Assembly (NCBI RefSeq): GCF_004343505.1
Contig: NZ_SLXU01000002.1
Location: forward strand, 234,368 to 298,367
Direction of reading: 5' to 3'
DNA length: 64,000 nt
Source of the DNA: Rhodovulum bhavnagarense
GTDB lineage: Bacteria; Pseudomonadota; Alphaproteobacteria; Rhodobacterales; Rhodobacteraceae
Shown here in pieces: positions 38,049 to 48,297 of this stretch. How positions within the stretch are numbered: position 1 is the first letter of the stretch; each line of letters opens with the position of its first letter. The notes beneath the pieces are model-generated. The model did not search any database. It had not been told where the DNA came from and saw nothing but the letters and a program-made list of their open reading frames with translations. A program made the translations under genes and the position numbers.

Positions 38049-39920
38049 CTAGATCGCCTTTCGGATGCCGATCATCCGCGCGCGCGCCCGCGGGTCGGTG
38101 TCAAAGAGCGCTGCCAACTGCTCGGTCATGGCACCCGCCAGTTGCTCGACATCGCTGATCGTGACGGCGCGCTGGTAATAGCGCGTGACGTCATGGCCAA
38201 TGCCGATGGCCAGCAACTCGACCTGTTTGCGGCGCTCGACCATCTCGATCACGTCGCGCAGATGCTGCTCCAGGAACTTGTCAGGGTTCACCGATACGGT
38301 GGAATCGTCGACAGGCGCCCCGTCCGAGATCACCATCAGGATCTTGCGTGCCTCGGGGCGCACCATCATCCGCCGATGCGCCCATTCCAGCGCCTCGCCG
38401 TCGATATTCTCCTTCAGCAGGCCCTCTTTCATCATCAGCCCGAGATTTTCTCTCGCACGCCGCCAAGGCGCATCGGCGGCCTTGTAGATGATGTGGCGCA
38501 GATCGTTCAGCCGTCCCGGCATCTGCGGCCGCCCCTCGGCCAGCCATTTCTCGCGGCTCTGTCCCCCCTTCCAGGCCCGCGTGGTAAAGCCCAGGATCTC
38601 GACCTTTACGTCGCAACGTTCCAGCGTGCGGGCCAGAACGTCGGCACAGATCGCCGCGATCGAGATCGGCCGTCCCCGCATCGACCCCGAATTGTCCAGC
38701 AGCAGCGTGACCACCGTGTCGCGGAACTCGGTATCCTTCTCGACCTTGAAGGACAGCGGCGTTGTGGGGTTCGCTACCACGCGCGCCAGCCGCCCGGCAT
38801 CCAGGATCCCCTCCTCGCGGTCGAATTCCCAACTGCGGTTCTGCTGGGCCTGTAAGCGGCGCTGCAACTTGTTGGCCAGCCGTCCCACGGCGCCCTTCAA
38901 CGGCTCAAGCTGCTGGTCAAGGTAGGCACGCAACCGTTCCAGCTCGATCGGCTCGGCCAGGTCCTCGGCGTGAATTTCCTCGTCAAAGGCAGGCGTGAAC
39001 ACCTTGTAATCGGGGTCAGCCTCGGAAAAGGACGGGGCCGGGGGCTCGGACGGGGCTTCGCCCTCGGGCAGTTCGGCCTCCTCGCCCATCTCGCTCTCTG
39101 CCATGTCATCGGGGCTGACATGGGCCTGGGCCGCCTCCTGGGTGTCCTGCTGGGACTGTTCGGGGCTGGCATCGGCCTCGTCGCTATCGGGCTGTTCCTG
39201 CTCGCCATGGCTTTCGGGCGGTTCGCCATCGGTTTCGGCGCTATCCTCCGGGGCGTCGTCATCTGCGCCATCGGGGTCGTCGCCCAGCTGATCGGCGTAG
39301 CCAAGATCGGAAATTACGCGCCGGGCAAGCCGGGCAAAGGCGGCCTGGTCCTCTAGCGCCGCGTCAAGACCGCTCAGCGTTCCCGCGGCTTGGGTTTCGA
39401 TGAACGCGCGCCATAGCCCCAGAACATTCGACGCTCCACCGGGCAGGGGGCGTCCCGTTGCCATCTGGCGCACCATGTAGCCCGCCGCCACCGCCAGCGG
39501 CACCTCGCTTGCCTCGCGGGCCTGGGCATAGCCCTTGCGCGTGGCCTCCGCCGCGATCATCGCGTCGATATTGGTGGCTGTGCCAGGCATGACCCGCGCG
39601 CCCACCGCCTCGCAGCGGGCCATTTCCATGGCCTCATACAGATCGCGCGCCATCTGACCCGAAGGGCGATAGCGCGCATGGGTCTCCGCGTCATGATACT
39701 TGCGGCGCAACGCAAAGGCATCCGCGGTGCCGCGGGCCAGCAGTACCTCGTCGCGGCTCATCCGGCGGCTGACCTGCGGCAGCCGCATGGCGTCTCCGGC
39801 CAGGCCCGGCGGATCGACCGAGTAGCTGACCCCCAGATCGGGGTCGTCGGCCATGACCCTGGTGGCCTCGGCCAACGCCTTCTTGAACGGATCGGCCGGA
39901 TTGTCGGTCGTCTTGCTCAT
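38049..39920 (-). CDS. cobT: Cobaltochelatase subunit CobT
   Basis: Large ring subunit of the aerobic cobaltochelatase inserting cobalt into hydrogenobyrinic acid a,c-diamide in vitamin B12 synthesis. 623 residues: helical N-terminal domain, a very acidic linker (about residues 215-310), and a C-terminal VWA domain with [20 protein letters not shown]. With CobS (next upstream) it forms the AAA+ chaperone pair for CobN, which is not in the window. Confidence 0.94.
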   Translation of the reverse strand: MSKTTDNPADPFKKALAEATRVMADDPDLGVSYSVDPPGLAGDAMRLPQVSRRMSRDEVLLARGTADAFALRRKYHDAETHARYRPSGQMARDLYEAMEMARCEAVGARVMPGTATNIDAMIAAEATRKGYAQAREASEVPLAVAAGYMVRQMATGRPLPGGASNVLGLWRAFIETQAAGTLSGLDAALEDQAAFARLARRVISDLGYADQLGDDPDGADDDAPEDSAETDGEPPESHGEQEQPDSDEADASPEQSQQDTQEAAQAHVSPDDMAESEMGEEAELPEGEAPSEPPAPSFSEADPDYKVFTPAFDEEIHAEDLAEPIELERLRAYLDQQLEPLKGAVGRLANKLQRRLQAQQNRSWEFDREEGILDAGRLARVVANPTTPLSFKVEKDTEFRDTVVTLLLDNSGSMRGRPISIAAICADVLARTLERCDVKVEILGFTTRAWKGGQSREKWLAEGRPQMPGRLNDLRHIIYKAADAPWRRARENLGLMMKEGLLKENIDGEALEWAHRRMMVRPEARKILMVISDGAPVDDSTVSVNPDKFLEQHLRDVIEMVERRKQVELLAIGIGHDVTRYYQRAVTISDVEQLAGAMTEQLAALFDTDPRARARMIGIRKAI

Positions 39921-39946
39921 GCCGCCCGGCGCCCCTCGCGCCCTGT

Positions 39947-40003
39947 CCTTCTTCTTGGTCCAAATACCCCCGCCGGAGGCCCGATTTTTCGTAGAAAAAT
40001 CGG
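39947..40003 (-). repeat. Dispersed hairpin + TATTTGG element, copy 4
   Basis: On the minus strand a 10-bp AT-rich hairpin (39994-40003 with 39981-39990, loop TAC) begins 7 nt after the cobS stop. It is followed after 10 nt by GGGGTATTTGG-ACCAAGAAGAAGG (39970-39947), between cobS and cobT and in their sense orientation. Confidence 0.8.
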
Positions 40004-40010
40004 TTCCCTG

Positions 40011-40982
40011 TCAGCCCAGGCTTACACGGGCCGCGCTTTCGGGCAGGTCCTCGTCGAAAAGACGCTGGTAGAATTCAGCGACTGTCTGGCGCTCCAGTTC
40101 ATCGCACTTGTTCAGAAACGTCACGCGGAAGGCATAGCCCACGTCGCGGAAAATCTCTGCATTCTGCGCCCAGGCGATCACCGTGCGCGGACTCATCACC
40201 GTGGACAGGTCGCCATTCATGAAGGCCGTCCGCGTCAGGTCGGCCACCGTCACCATGTGGCCGATGGTCTTGCGCCCCTTCTCGGTATTGTAATGCGGGC
40301 ATTTGCCCAACACGATTGCGCTTTCCGCGTCATGACTGAGATAGTTCAGCGTGGCCACCAGCGACCAGCGGTCCATCTGGCCCTGGTTGATCTGCTGCGT
40401 GCCGTGATAGAGGCCCGTCGTGTCGCCCAGGCCCACCGTGTTGGCGGTGGCGAACAGCCGGAAGGACGGGTGCGGGGTGATCACCTCGTTCTGGTCCAGC
40501 AGCGTCAGCTTGCCATCCACTTCGAGAACCCGCTGGATCACGAACATCACGTCGGCGCGGCCCGCATCGTATTCGTCGAACACGATTGCAGCCGGGTTGC
40601 GCAATGCCCAGGGCAGGATTCCTTCCTGGAACTCGGTCACCTGCTTGCCGTCGCGCAGCTTGATGGCATCCTTGCCGATCAGGTCGATCCGGCTGATATG
40701 GCTGTCGAGGTTCACCCGCACGCATTGCCAGTTCAGCCGGGCGGCCACCTGCTCGATATGGGTGGATTTTCCGGTGCCGTGATAGCCTTGGATCATCACG
40801 CGGCGGTTGTGGGCAAAACCCGCCAGGATCGCCAGCGTCGTGTCGGGGTCGAACTTGTAGGTGGGGTCAAGGTCGGGCACCCGGTCCGTGCGCTCCTCGA
40901 AACCCTTCACGACCATGTCGGTATCGATTCCAAAGACCTCGCGCACCGAGATATCTTCGGTGGGTTTGGCTACGCTTGTCAT
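40011..40982 (-). CDS. cobS: Cobaltochelatase AAA+ subunit CobS
   Basis: AAA+ ATPase that works with CobT on CobN. 323 residues: Walker [33 protein letters not shown], Walker [16 protein letters not shown], and sensor 1 [19 protein letters not shown] 40982 gives the family N-terminus ([20 protein letters not shown]). No cobalamin riboswitch was recognised upstream. Confidence 0.95.
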   Translation of the reverse strand: MTSVAKPTEDISVREVFGIDTDMVVKGFEERTDRVPDLDPTYKFDPDTTLAILAGFAHNRRVMIQGYHGTGKSTHIEQVAARLNWQCVRVNLDSHISRIDLIGKDAIKLRDGKQVTEFQEGILPWALRNPAAIVFDEYDAGRADVMFVIQRVLEVDGKLTLLDQNEVITPHPSFRLFATANTVGLGDTTGLYHGTQQINQGQMDRWSLVATLNYLSHDAESAIVLGKCPHYNTEKGRKTIGHMVTVADLTRTAFMNGDLSTVMSPRTVIAWAQNAEIFRDVGYAFRVTFLNKCDELERQTVAEFYQRLFDEDLPESAARVSLG

Positions 40983-41553
40983 GCTGCGTCCGTTTCTTTC
41001 CTGCCGTGGCGGTCGGTGCGGGCCGTCCTGGGGTGGGACGGTGCGATCTGACTTGGTAGTGGAACATATCGCGCGGGCGCGCAAGAGGCAGGCGGGCAAG
41101 GATGCCCGGTTGGTGATGCGTGATGCCGGGCAGGGTGAAACCGTTTTTCAACACTTTCCTGCGATCTTTCCCCAGCAACCATTTGGTGCGGTGACAGGCC
41201 GGGCTCGTCAGCCTATGACCGGTTCAGCCGTGCATGTGGCCGACGCGAAAATGCGTCGGTTCGCGGCTGGGGATGAGGATATGAGGGACATGTCGCCGGG
41301 GTAGCCTGTGTCAGGTGTAACGAGTCCGGTTCGGCGACATCCGCATGCGCGCCCGGTGACGGGGACGCGAATGCGGTGCTCCGTCCGCCATATTGTCGGC
41401 GGGCGGGGCATTCCCTTTCACGCCATCGCGCTGGCCTGTCTGCGTTTGTGCACATGGCCGCCTTACCGCCACGGTTATTGCTGACAAGGCATCATGCAGA
41501 CTCGACGCCAAGGCAGGCAACGCAGCCATTCGTCCGGCTGGCCGCGTCCCTTG
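40983..41553. other. 571-bp stretch without a recognised gene
   Basis: No reading frame has a credible protein, and neither flank gives a promoter I trust. It contains one clean hairpin, CCGACGC (41240-41246) with GCGTCGG (41253-41259) around GAAAAT. Nothing else was seen. Confidence 0.5.
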
Positions 41554-42177
41554 TCACCTGAAGCTGCGGCTATCCTTGACCTGTTCCCAGGCCCAGACGA
41601 CCTCTTGTAGCCGGTCCTCGTCGGCGCGGTTCCCGCCGTTCATATCCGGGTGCAGATCCTTGACCAGCGATTTGTATTGCTTGCGGATCTCGGCCTTGGT
41701 CCAGTTGTCCTGCGCCTCGAGAATCTCCAGCGCCTTGCGCTCTGTCGGCGGCAGGCGGCGCGTGCCCGCCGCGCGGCCGGGATTGCGAGTGGCGTTCTGG
41801 CCGAGCACTTGGTGAGGGTCGTCCACGCCAAGCCGTGACCAGGCGCGTTGTTCGTCCTTGTTGCCGAATGGCTTGGTTTCGCGGCCCCAGACGCGGTCCT
41901 TGTCGAACTGGGCCTCGAGCTCTTCATCGGTTGCACCGCTGAAAAAGTTCCATTTGAGGTTATATTCGCGTACATGGTCCTTGCAGAACCAAAGATACTC
42001 ATCCAGGTGGTCGGGCGATTTCGGGGCGCGGTACTGCCCGGCCTCCTTGCAGCCGGGATGTTCGCAGACGCGGGTCGAGGTCTCGAACGCCCCCGACATG
42101 CCCCGCCGTCCGCGCGTGCGCCGTTTCTTGTCCGCCGAAACGGAAATGTCGAATCCGAAGGGATCGTTTTTCGTCAT
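41554..42177 (-). CDS. J-domain (DnaJ-like) protein with cysteine-rich N-terminus
   Basis: A 207-residue protein. The C-terminal 60 residues are a J domain (ALEILEAQDNWTKAEIRKQY, then LVKDLHPDMNGGN with the HPD loop) that would stimulate a Hsp70. The N-terminal part holds CEHPGCKEAGQYRAP and LWFCKDHVREYN, four Cys/His-type positions that could bind a metal. It lacks the Gly/Phe and zinc-finger regions of true DnaJ. ATG 42177 is chosen at the start of the conserved region; a longer reading adds 9 residues. Confidence 0.85.
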   Translation of the reverse strand: MTKNDPFGFDISVSADKKRRTRGRRGMSGAFETSTRVCEHPGCKEAGQYRAPKSPDHLDEYLWFCKDHVREYNLKWNFFSGATDEELEAQFDKDRVWGRETKPFGNKDEQRAWSRLGVDDPHQVLGQNATRNPGRAAGTRRLPPTERKALEILEAQDNWTKAEIRKQYKSLVKDLHPDMNGGNRADEDRLQEVVWAWEQVKDSRSFR

Positions 42178-42252
42178 GGCCTGCCACCTTTGCGACTCGG
42201 ACAAGAGAGTTTAGTGGTTTGTGTTCGGGAATGAAGGGGGAAGTCCGGGAAA

Positions 42253-42510
42253 ATGCCATTGAAAGACGAAATCCATAGCCGCCTGCAAACCGCTTTCGCG
42301 CCCACGGTGCTCCGCGTGCTCGATGAAAGCGAGCGTCACCGCGGCCATGCCGGCTGGCACGAGGGGGGAGAGACGCATTTTCGTGTAACCATCGCAGCAC
42401 CCGCCCTGTCGGGCCTGTCGCGTCTCGCCCGTCACCGCGCCGTGCATACCGCGCTGGGCAAGGACCTGATGAGCCGGATCCATGCCCTTGCCCTGAACAT
42501 CGAGGCCTAG
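42253..42510 (+). CDS. bolA: BolA family protein
   Basis: An 85-residue protein of the BolA/IbaG fold: DEIHSRLQTAFAPTVLRVLDES, a central HAGWHEGGETHFRVTI strand, and RHRAVHTALGKDLMSRIHAL. BolA proteins pair with monothiol glutaredoxins and bind Fe-S clusters. It is divergent from the J-domain gene, and its stop codon overlaps that of the convergent DUF4177 gene (shared CTAG). Confidence 0.93.
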   Translation: MPLKDEIHSRLQTAFAPTVLRVLDESERHRGHAGWHEGGETHFRVTIAAPALSGLSRLARHRAVHTALGKDLMSRIHALALNIEA

Positions 42511-42899
42511 CGCCCCTCGCCGGCGAGCCCTGGCGCATCGGTGCCCAGTTCGGGGTGCAACGATTGTGCGGCGATCTCGGCCATGTCCTCGGGATCGCGC
42601 GGCCCGCGCCTGGCGGTCGTGGCTTCTGTCAGGAGGGTGGCATCATCATCAGGATCATTGCGCAGTCGTCGGAAAACCAGCAGGTTGCGGAACACGGTGG
42701 TTTTGCCGGTCAACCCTTGGCGTTCCTCGCAGGGCAGGGTTTCCGCGCGCAGGTATTCCCAGCCCTCGCGCGCCATGTCGTTCATAAGCGATGACAGCGC
42801 GTGGGCAAACCGGTCCTCGGCCCCCTTCACCCCACGCGCGCGCAGTCCACGGGTAGGGGCCGGCAGCACGCGGTACTCGTGATGCGCCACGCCTGTCAC
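42507..42899 (-). CDS. DUF4177 domain protein
   Basis: A 130-residue protein with the DUF4177-like N-terminal segment [13 protein letters not shown] ... [15 protein letters not shown], and a charged, unordered C-terminus. GTG 42899 overlaps the gatB stop as GTGA, so it is translationally coupled to gatB; GTG 42890 is an alternative. The role is unknown. Confidence 0.75.
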   Translation of the reverse strand: MTGVAHHEYRVLPAPTRGLRARGVKGAEDRFAHALSSLMNDMAREGWEYLRAETLPCEERQGLTGKTTVFRNLLVFRRLRNDPDDDATLLTEATTARRGPRDPEDMAEIAAQSLHPELGTDAPGLAGEGR

Positions 42900-44404
42900 C
42901 CCAGCTTCCTGGCCACGATCTCGTTTACCGCCTGGGGGTTTGCCTTGCCGCCCGTTGCCTTCATCACCTGGCCGACGAACCATCCTGCGAGTTTCGGGTT
43001 CTGCTTGGCCTTTTCCACCTGCGCGGGGTTGGCGGCGATGATCTCGTCCACCGCGGCCTCGATCGCGCCGGTATCGGTGACCTGCTTCATGCCACGCGCT
43101 TCGACGATCTCGGCCGGGTCGCCGCCCTCGGTGTAGACGATTTCGAACAGGTCCTTGGCGATCTTGCCGGAAATCTCTCCCGCCGCGATCAGGTCGATGA
43201 TGGCGCCCAGCTGCGCGGGGCTGACCGGGCTTGCAGTGATATCATGTTCTTCCTTCTTGAGGCGGCCGAACAACTCGTTGATGACCCAGTTTGCGGCCAT
43301 CTTGCCGTCGCGGCCCTCTGCCACGGCTTCAAAATAGGCGGCCGAGTCCACATCCGCCGTCAGCACGCCCGCGTCATAGTCGGTCAGGCCGAAATCCTTG
43401 ACGAAGCGCGCCTTTTTTTCGTCGGGCAATTCGGGCAGCGATGCGGCGATCTCGTCCACCCACCCTTGCTCGATCTCCAGGGGCAATAGGTCGGGGCAGG
43501 GGAAATAGAGGTAGTCATGCGCCTCTTCCTTCGACCGCATCGACCGCGTCTCGCCCTTGTCGGGGTCGTACAACCGCGTCTCCTGCACCACCTTGCCGCC
43601 ATCCTCGACGATGGCGATCTGGCGCCGCGCCTCGTACTCGATCGCGGCCTGGATGAAGCGCATCGAGTTCATGTTCTTGATTTCACAGCGGGTTCCCAGC
43701 ACCGAATGGTCGCCGGTCTCGCGGTATTTCTCATAGGCGCCGGGTTCGCAGATCGACACGTTCACATCGGCGCGCAGGTTGCCGTTCTGCATGTTGCCAT
43801 CGCAGGTGCCCAAGTACCGCATGATCTGGCGCAGCTTGCCGACATAGGCGGCGGCCTCTTCGGGGCCGCGGATATCGGGGCGGCTGACGATTTCCATCAG
43901 CGCGACGCCGGTACGGTTGAGATCGACGAAGGACATGTGCGGGTCCATGTCATGGATCGACTTGCCCGCGTCCTGTTCCAGGTGAATGCGCTCGATCCGC
44001 ACGCGGCGCGCCACGCCGGGTGCCATGTCGACGATCACCTCGCCCTCGCCGACGATGGGGTGGTAAAGCTGGCTGATCTGATAGCCCTGCGGCAGGTCGG
44101 GGTAGAAATAGTTCTTGCGGTCGAAGGCGGAGACCAGGTTGATCGCGGCCTTCAGCCCCAGCCCGGTGCGCACCGCCTGCGCCACGCAGAACTCGTTAAC
44201 CACCGGCAACATCCCGGGCATGGCGGCGTCGACGAACGCGACATTCGAATTAGGCTCGGCGCCGAAGGCGGTCGAGGCGCCCGAGAACAGCTTGGCGTTG
44301 CTGGCGACCTGGGCATGCACCTCCAGCCCGATCACCAGTTCCCAGTCGGCCTTGGCGCCGGAGATCACCTTGGGTTTGGGGCACTCGTATGCGAGGTCGA
44401 GCAT
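42896..44404 (-). CDS. gatB: Asp/Glu-tRNA amidotransferase subunit B
   Basis: Subunit of GatCAB, which converts misacylated Asp-tRNA(Asn) or Glu-tRNA(Gln) to the amide forms. 502 residues: [20 protein letters not shown] at the N-terminus, [37 protein letters not shown], and a C-terminal YqeY-like tail domain. ATG 44404 has AAGGAG upstream. gatC and gatA are not nearby. Confidence 0.95.
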   Translation of the reverse strand: MLDLAYECPKPKVISGAKADWELVIGLEVHAQVASNAKLFSGASTAFGAEPNSNVAFVDAAMPGMLPVVNEFCVAQAVRTGLGLKAAINLVSAFDRKNYFYPDLPQGYQISQLYHPIVGEGEVIVDMAPGVARRVRIERIHLEQDAGKSIHDMDPHMSFVDLNRTGVALMEIVSRPDIRGPEEAAAYVGKLRQIMRYLGTCDGNMQNGNLRADVNVSICEPGAYEKYRETGDHSVLGTRCEIKNMNSMRFIQAAIEYEARRQIAIVEDGGKVVQETRLYDPDKGETRSMRSKEEAHDYLYFPCPDLLPLEIEQGWVDEIAASLPELPDEKKARFVKDFGLTDYDAGVLTADVDSAAYFEAVAEGRDGKMAANWVINELFGRLKKEEHDITASPVSPAQLGAIIDLIAAGEISGKIAKDLFEIVYTEGGDPAEIVEARGMKQVTDTGAIEAAVDEIIAANPAQVEKAKQNPKLAGWFVGQVMKATGGKANPQAVNEIVARKLG

Positions 44405-44576
44405 CGGTCGCGGCTCCTTTGCGGGGGTTGGCTGCGTTCTAGGCCAGCCGCGAAGGCGGGGCAAGAGGCAGCACCCCATGCGCGCATGGTTTGCGTCCGA
44501 TCGGGTCGGGCCGGCCGGGCCCATGCCACGCAAAAAAAACCACCGACCGGCGCGCGGGGTGTCTTGGCAGGGATTC

Positions 44577-44598
44577 GGGTATTTTGACCAAGAAGAAG
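44577..44598 (+). repeat. Dispersed TATTTGG element, copy 5
   Basis: GGGTATTTTG-ACCAAGAAGAAG on the plus strand. No convincing hairpin is attached at its 5' side. It faces copy 6 as an inverted repeat. Confidence 0.7.
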
Positions 44599-44618
44599 AC
44601 AATGGACGCGCCCTTGCC

Positions 44619-44665
44619 GTTCTTCTTGGCAAAAATACCCATGGCCCTGTCTGCGCCAACGGCGC
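44619..44665 (-). repeat. Dispersed hairpin + TATTTGG element, copy 6
   Basis: On the minus strand a small hairpin GCGCC-GTT-GGCGC (44665-44653) is followed after 12 nt by GGGTATTTTTG-CCAAGAAGAAC (44640-44619). It lies 13 nt after the acyltransferase stop, in sense orientation. Confidence 0.7.
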
Positions 44666-44677
44666 GTCGCCCGTGAT

Positions 44678-45568
44678 TCAGCCCAACGCGGCGGACCGTG
44701 CCCAGCCCGGGCGACGGGAATTCTGCAACAGGCTGACACGCGGTGCGTGCGGCCCGCCCAGGGACAGCGTTGCAGCGCGCAGCATGGCGATTCCGTCTTC
44801 GGACTTCGCGGGCAGAGCCGAGGCGGCGATCGGTTTGCCGATGGTCATGCGGTAGGGCTGGCGGTCCTTGTTGAGTGTCTCGTGAAACAAGGTGATGTCG
44901 CGCAGCGTCGGGTGGAGCAGGTCAAAGAGATAAAACAAGACGGAGTTCCGCGCACGCAGGTTCACCGGGATTACCGGCAGGTCAAACTTGCGCGCGATCA
45001 TCGACGCCGAGGCCATCCAGGGGCGTTCATGCAGCGACAGGCCACGCCGCTTGGCCAATCGCCCGGAGGGGAATATCACGCCCAGTCGGCCAGCATCGAT
45101 GGCCTGACGGGTATAAGCCATGGTTTCGCGCGTCTTGGCATGGCTGCGTTTGTCTTCGCGCCATTCGACGGGCGCGATTATTTCGCCCATCTGGGGCAGA
45201 ACCCGCAGGATGTCGCTATTGGCATAGAAGAAGAGATCGGGCCGCCGGTCTCGCAGCAGGCTCCAGAGCATGATGCCGTCGGCGATGCCGGTGGGATGGT
45301 TGGCCACGATCAGGGCGGGACCCATGCGGGGTATGTGGTCCAGGCCCGTGGCTTGCACGTCCCTGGCCAAGAGGCGGGCCATCTCGTCCATGATGACGGG
45401 GGCGGGATGATGTTGTAGCACGTTGCCAAGTGCCAGCGTGCGCGGATAGCCCAAAAGATCGGTGAGGAGTTTGCGCACGACCGCCGTGCCCGGCTGGTTC
45501 CGGAAGAGCCAGGGCGCACGCTCTTCGATGAGGGGATCAATCCTGTCCTGCATACGCCCTGTCACCAT
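44678..45568 (-). CDS. PlsC-like acyltransferase
   Basis: A 296-residue member of the 1-acylglycerol-3-phosphate acyltransferase family. The catalytic block is ALIVANHPTGIADGIML (a variant of HxxxxD, with His and Asp five residues apart) and a second block is VIFPSGRLAKRRGLSLHERP. Substrate cannot be deduced; lysophospholipid or ornithine-lipid acylation are possible. Start uncertain: ATG 45568 or ATG 45553. Confidence 0.8.
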   Translation of the reverse strand: MVTGRMQDRIDPLIEERAPWLFRNQPGTAVVRKLLTDLLGYPRTLALGNVLQHHPAPVIMDEMARLLARDVQATGLDHIPRMGPALIVANHPTGIADGIMLWSLLRDRRPDLFFYANSDILRVLPQMGEIIAPVEWREDKRSHAKTRETMAYTRQAIDAGRLGVIFPSGRLAKRRGLSLHERPWMASASMIARKFDLPVIPVNLRARNSVLFYLFDLLHPTLRDITLFHETLNKDRQPYRMTIGKPIAASALPAKSEDGIAMLRAATLSLGGPHAPRVSLLQNSRRPGWARSAALG

Positions 45569-45632
45569 ATCACAATGACGTTCGTGTGACAGCAAAGCCG
45601 ATTCGGGGCTTCAGCGTCAAAGCCCTTCGTCG

Positions 45633-48200
45633 TCATGGCAACGATCCGCCGACGGAGAGCAAGCGCCCGACCATTTCGGCCATGTCGCGGCTGAGTCCTT
45701 CGCGCGCGGCGATGCGGTTCAGTTCGGCCCGGATCAAGGCTTGTCGGGCGCGATCCAGTCGCGGCCATGTCTCGAAAGCTGTCGACATCCGCGCTGCGGT
45801 CTGCGGGTTGACAGCGTCCAGCCGGATCAGCCAGTCGGCCACCAGGCGGTAGCCCGCGCCCGATCCATCGTGGAACCCCGCCGCGTTCATCGTCAGCCCG
45901 CCGATCACCGCGCGGAACCGGTTGGGGTTCTTCCAGTTGAAATCGGGATGTTCGGTCAGGCGGCGGGCGGTGTCCACGGCCGTCTCGGGGTGGGCCAGGC
46001 TGACCTGCAGCGCGAACCACTTGTCCATCACCAGCCGGTCGTCGCGCCAGCGGCGGGCGAAACGGTCCAATTCGTCCCTGCCTGCGCCGATCTCCAGCAG
46101 GGCGGAGAGCGCGCCGATCTCGTCGGTCATGTTGTCGGCCGCGGCGAAATGGGTGCGGGCGCGGGCGCCCCGATCCAGCCGCGCCAGATACGCCAGCGCG
46201 GTCAGCCGCAGCGCGCGGCGCCCGGCATCGGCCGCGCCCGGGGAATAGGCTCCGGGGCAGGTCATCTGGTCGTAGAGTTGGGGCCAGAGCGCGCCCAGAT
46301 GCGCCGCCACCGCCGTTTTCAGGCGTTCCCGCGCGGCATGGATCGCCAGCGGGTCGGGCGTTTGCCCGCGGGAATGGAGGTCCTCGGCCAACTGGTCCTC
46401 GCCCGGCAGGCGCAGCGCCAGCGCGCGGAAGGCCGGGTCCAGCGCCTCGTCCCGGGCCATCGCGGCCAGCGCGTCCAGGTAGGCCGGCGCCGGGGCCGCG
46501 TTCTCGGCGAGCATCGCCACCAGCACGTCGCGGGCCAGCGCGCGCCCCGCCTCCCACTTGTTGAACGGGTCGGTGTCGTGCGCGAGCAGGAAGGCGCGTT
46601 CCTCGGCCGAGGTCTCGCGGTCCAGGATCACCGGGGCGGAGAAGCCGCGCAGGAGCGACGGGACCGGCCTTGCCCCCAGCCCCTCGAAGGCGAAGTTCTG
46701 CGCCTCTTCGGTCAGTTCCAGCACGGTGGTCGGCACCACCTCGTCGCCGTTCGGCGACAACAGCCCCACCGCCAGCGGGATCACCTGCGGGTGCTTCTCG
46801 GGCTGGCCGGGCGTGGGCGGCGTTTCCTGTTCGACATGAAGGGTATAGGTGCCGTCCTTGAAGTCGTCCGTCACGTGCAGCCGGGGCGTTCCGGCCTGCG
46901 AATACCAGCGCTTGAACTGGGTCAGGTCGCGGCCCGTGGCGTCCTCGAACACCTTGAGCCAGTCCTCGATCGTGGCGGCCTCGCCATCGTGCCGGTCGAA
47001 ATAGAGGGCGAGCGCCTTGTCATAGCCCTCGGGCCCCACCAGGCGGCGCAGCATGCCGATCACCTCGGCGCCCTTCTCGTAGACGGTCGCGGTGTAGAAG
47101 TTGTTGATCTCGGTATAGCTTTCGGGCCGCACCGGGTGCGCCAGCGGGCCGCCATCCTCGCGGAACTGGCGCGCGCGCAGCGCGATCACGTCCTCGATGC
47201 GCTTGACCGCGTGGGACCGCGCGTCGCCCGCGAATTGCTGGTCGCGGAACACCGTCAGCCCCTCTTTCAGGCACAGCTGGAACCAGTCGCGGCAGGTGAT
47301 GCGGTTGCCGGTCCAGTTGTGGAAATATTCATGCGCGATGATCCGTTCGATATTCTCGTAATCGCGGTCGGTCGCGGTTTCCGGGCTGGCCAGAACGTAG
47401 CGCGCGTTGAAGATGTTCAGCCCCTTGTTTTCCATCGCGCCCATGTTGAAATCGTCCACGGCCACGATGTTGAACACGTCCAGGTCATAGGCGCGCCCGT
47501 AAACCCGTTCGTCCCATTTCATCGAGCGGATCAGCGCGTCCAGCGCGTAATCCGCCTTGCCCTGATCGGCGGGGCGGACCCAGATGTTCAGATCCACCGC
47601 GCGCCCCTCGCAGGTGGTGAACCGCCCCGAGGTTGCGACCAGCTCGCCCGCGACCAGGGCGAACAGATAGGCGGGCTTGGGCCAGGGATCGTGCCATTCC
47701 GCCCAGCCCGCACCTTGCGCCGCCGGGTTGCCGTTGGACAGCAGCACCGGCAGGTCGCCCTCGATGCGGACGGTGAACGGGGCCATCACGTCGGGGCGGT
47801 CGGGGTAATAGGTGATCTTGCGAAAGCCCTCGGCCTCGCACTGGGTGCAGTACATGCCGTTCGACATGTAGAGTCCTTCCAGCGCGGTGTTGGTTTCGGG
47901 CGAGATCCGGACCTCTGCCTGCCAGGTGAAGGGGGCGTCGGGCACGGTGCAGGTCAGGCCCTCGGGCGTGATGTCGGGCGTCACGGGGGTGCCGTCGATC
48001 TGCGCGGAAACCAGGTCAAGCCCTTCGCCATGCAGGAAAAAGCGCCTCTCCACGGCCGCCGGGTTGGGGCGGAAGGCGATTTTCGACAGCACGCGGGTTG
48101 CCGTGGGGTGCAGGTGGAATGTCAGCTCCACCTTGTCCACGAGGAAGGCAGGGGGCGTGTAGTCGCTCAACCGGACGGGCTGCGGTGCGGCGTCTTTCAT
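45633..48200 (-). CDS. pepN: Aminopeptidase N (M1 family)
   Basis: Zinc aminopeptidase, 855 residues. It has the exopeptidase motif GAMENKGLNIFN and the zinc site HEYFHNWTGNRI with the downstream glutamate in LKEGLTVFRDQQF. The four-domain length agrees with the E. coli PepN type. ATG 48200 gives a start at the first family residues. Divergent from the photolyase, 97 nt apart. Confidence 0.95.
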   Translation of the reverse strand: MKDAAPQPVRLSDYTPPAFLVDKVELTFHLHPTATRVLSKIAFRPNPAAVERRFFLHGEGLDLVSAQIDGTPVTPDITPEGLTCTVPDAPFTWQAEVRISPETNTALEGLYMSNGMYCTQCEAEGFRKITYYPDRPDVMAPFTVRIEGDLPVLLSNGNPAAQGAGWAEWHDPWPKPAYLFALVAGELVATSGRFTTCEGRAVDLNIWVRPADQGKADYALDALIRSMKWDERVYGRAYDLDVFNIVAVDDFNMGAMENKGLNIFNARYVLASPETATDRDYENIERIIAHEYFHNWTGNRITCRDWFQLCLKEGLTVFRDQQFAGDARSHAVKRIEDVIALRARQFREDGGPLAHPVRPESYTEINNFYTATVYEKGAEVIGMLRRLVGPEGYDKALALYFDRHDGEAATIEDWLKVFEDATGRDLTQFKRWYSQAGTPRLHVTDDFKDGTYTLHVEQETPPTPGQPEKHPQVIPLAVGLLSPNGDEVVPTTVLELTEEAQNFAFEGLGARPVPSLLRGFSAPVILDRETSAEERAFLLAHDTDPFNKWEAGRALARDVLVAMLAENAAPAPAYLDALAAMARDEALDPAFRALALRLPGEDQLAEDLHSRGQTPDPLAIHAARERLKTAVAAHLGALWPQLYDQMTCPGAYSPGAADAGRRALRLTALAYLARLDRGARARTHFAAADNMTDEIGALSALLEIGAGRDELDRFARRWRDDRLVMDKWFALQVSLAHPETAVDTARRLTEHPDFNWKNPNRFRAVIGGLTMNAAGFHDGSGAGYRLVADWLIRLDAVNPQTAARMSTAFETWPRLDRARQALIRAELNRIAAREGLSRDMAEMVGRLLSVGGSLP

Positions 48201-48262
48201 CGGGCACTCCTTTTCTGCGCCCCTAGACCTACCTTGTCCGGCGCGAGGTGCAAGCACGCGCC

Positions 48263-48292
48263 TTGGCGGAGTCCGATGTTCGATTTATGTTC
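48263..48292 (+). promoter_or_regulatory. Predicted photolyase promoter with LexA box
   Basis: TTGGCG (48263-48268), 17-nt spacer, TATGTT (48286-48291) is a well-spaced sigma-70 promoter whose start point would fall at or next to the ATG at 48298. GTTC (48278-48281), seven bases, GTTC (48289-48292) is an exact alphaproteobacterial LexA operator overlapping the -10. No ribosome site lies before the ATG, which fits a leaderless mRNA. Confidence 0.6.
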
Positions 48293-48297
48293 TCGCC

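Noticed and set aside
40983..41150. Cobalamin riboswitch expected upstream of cobS
   Set aside because: No B12-box-like sequence or the expected conserved stems could be recognised on the minus strand.
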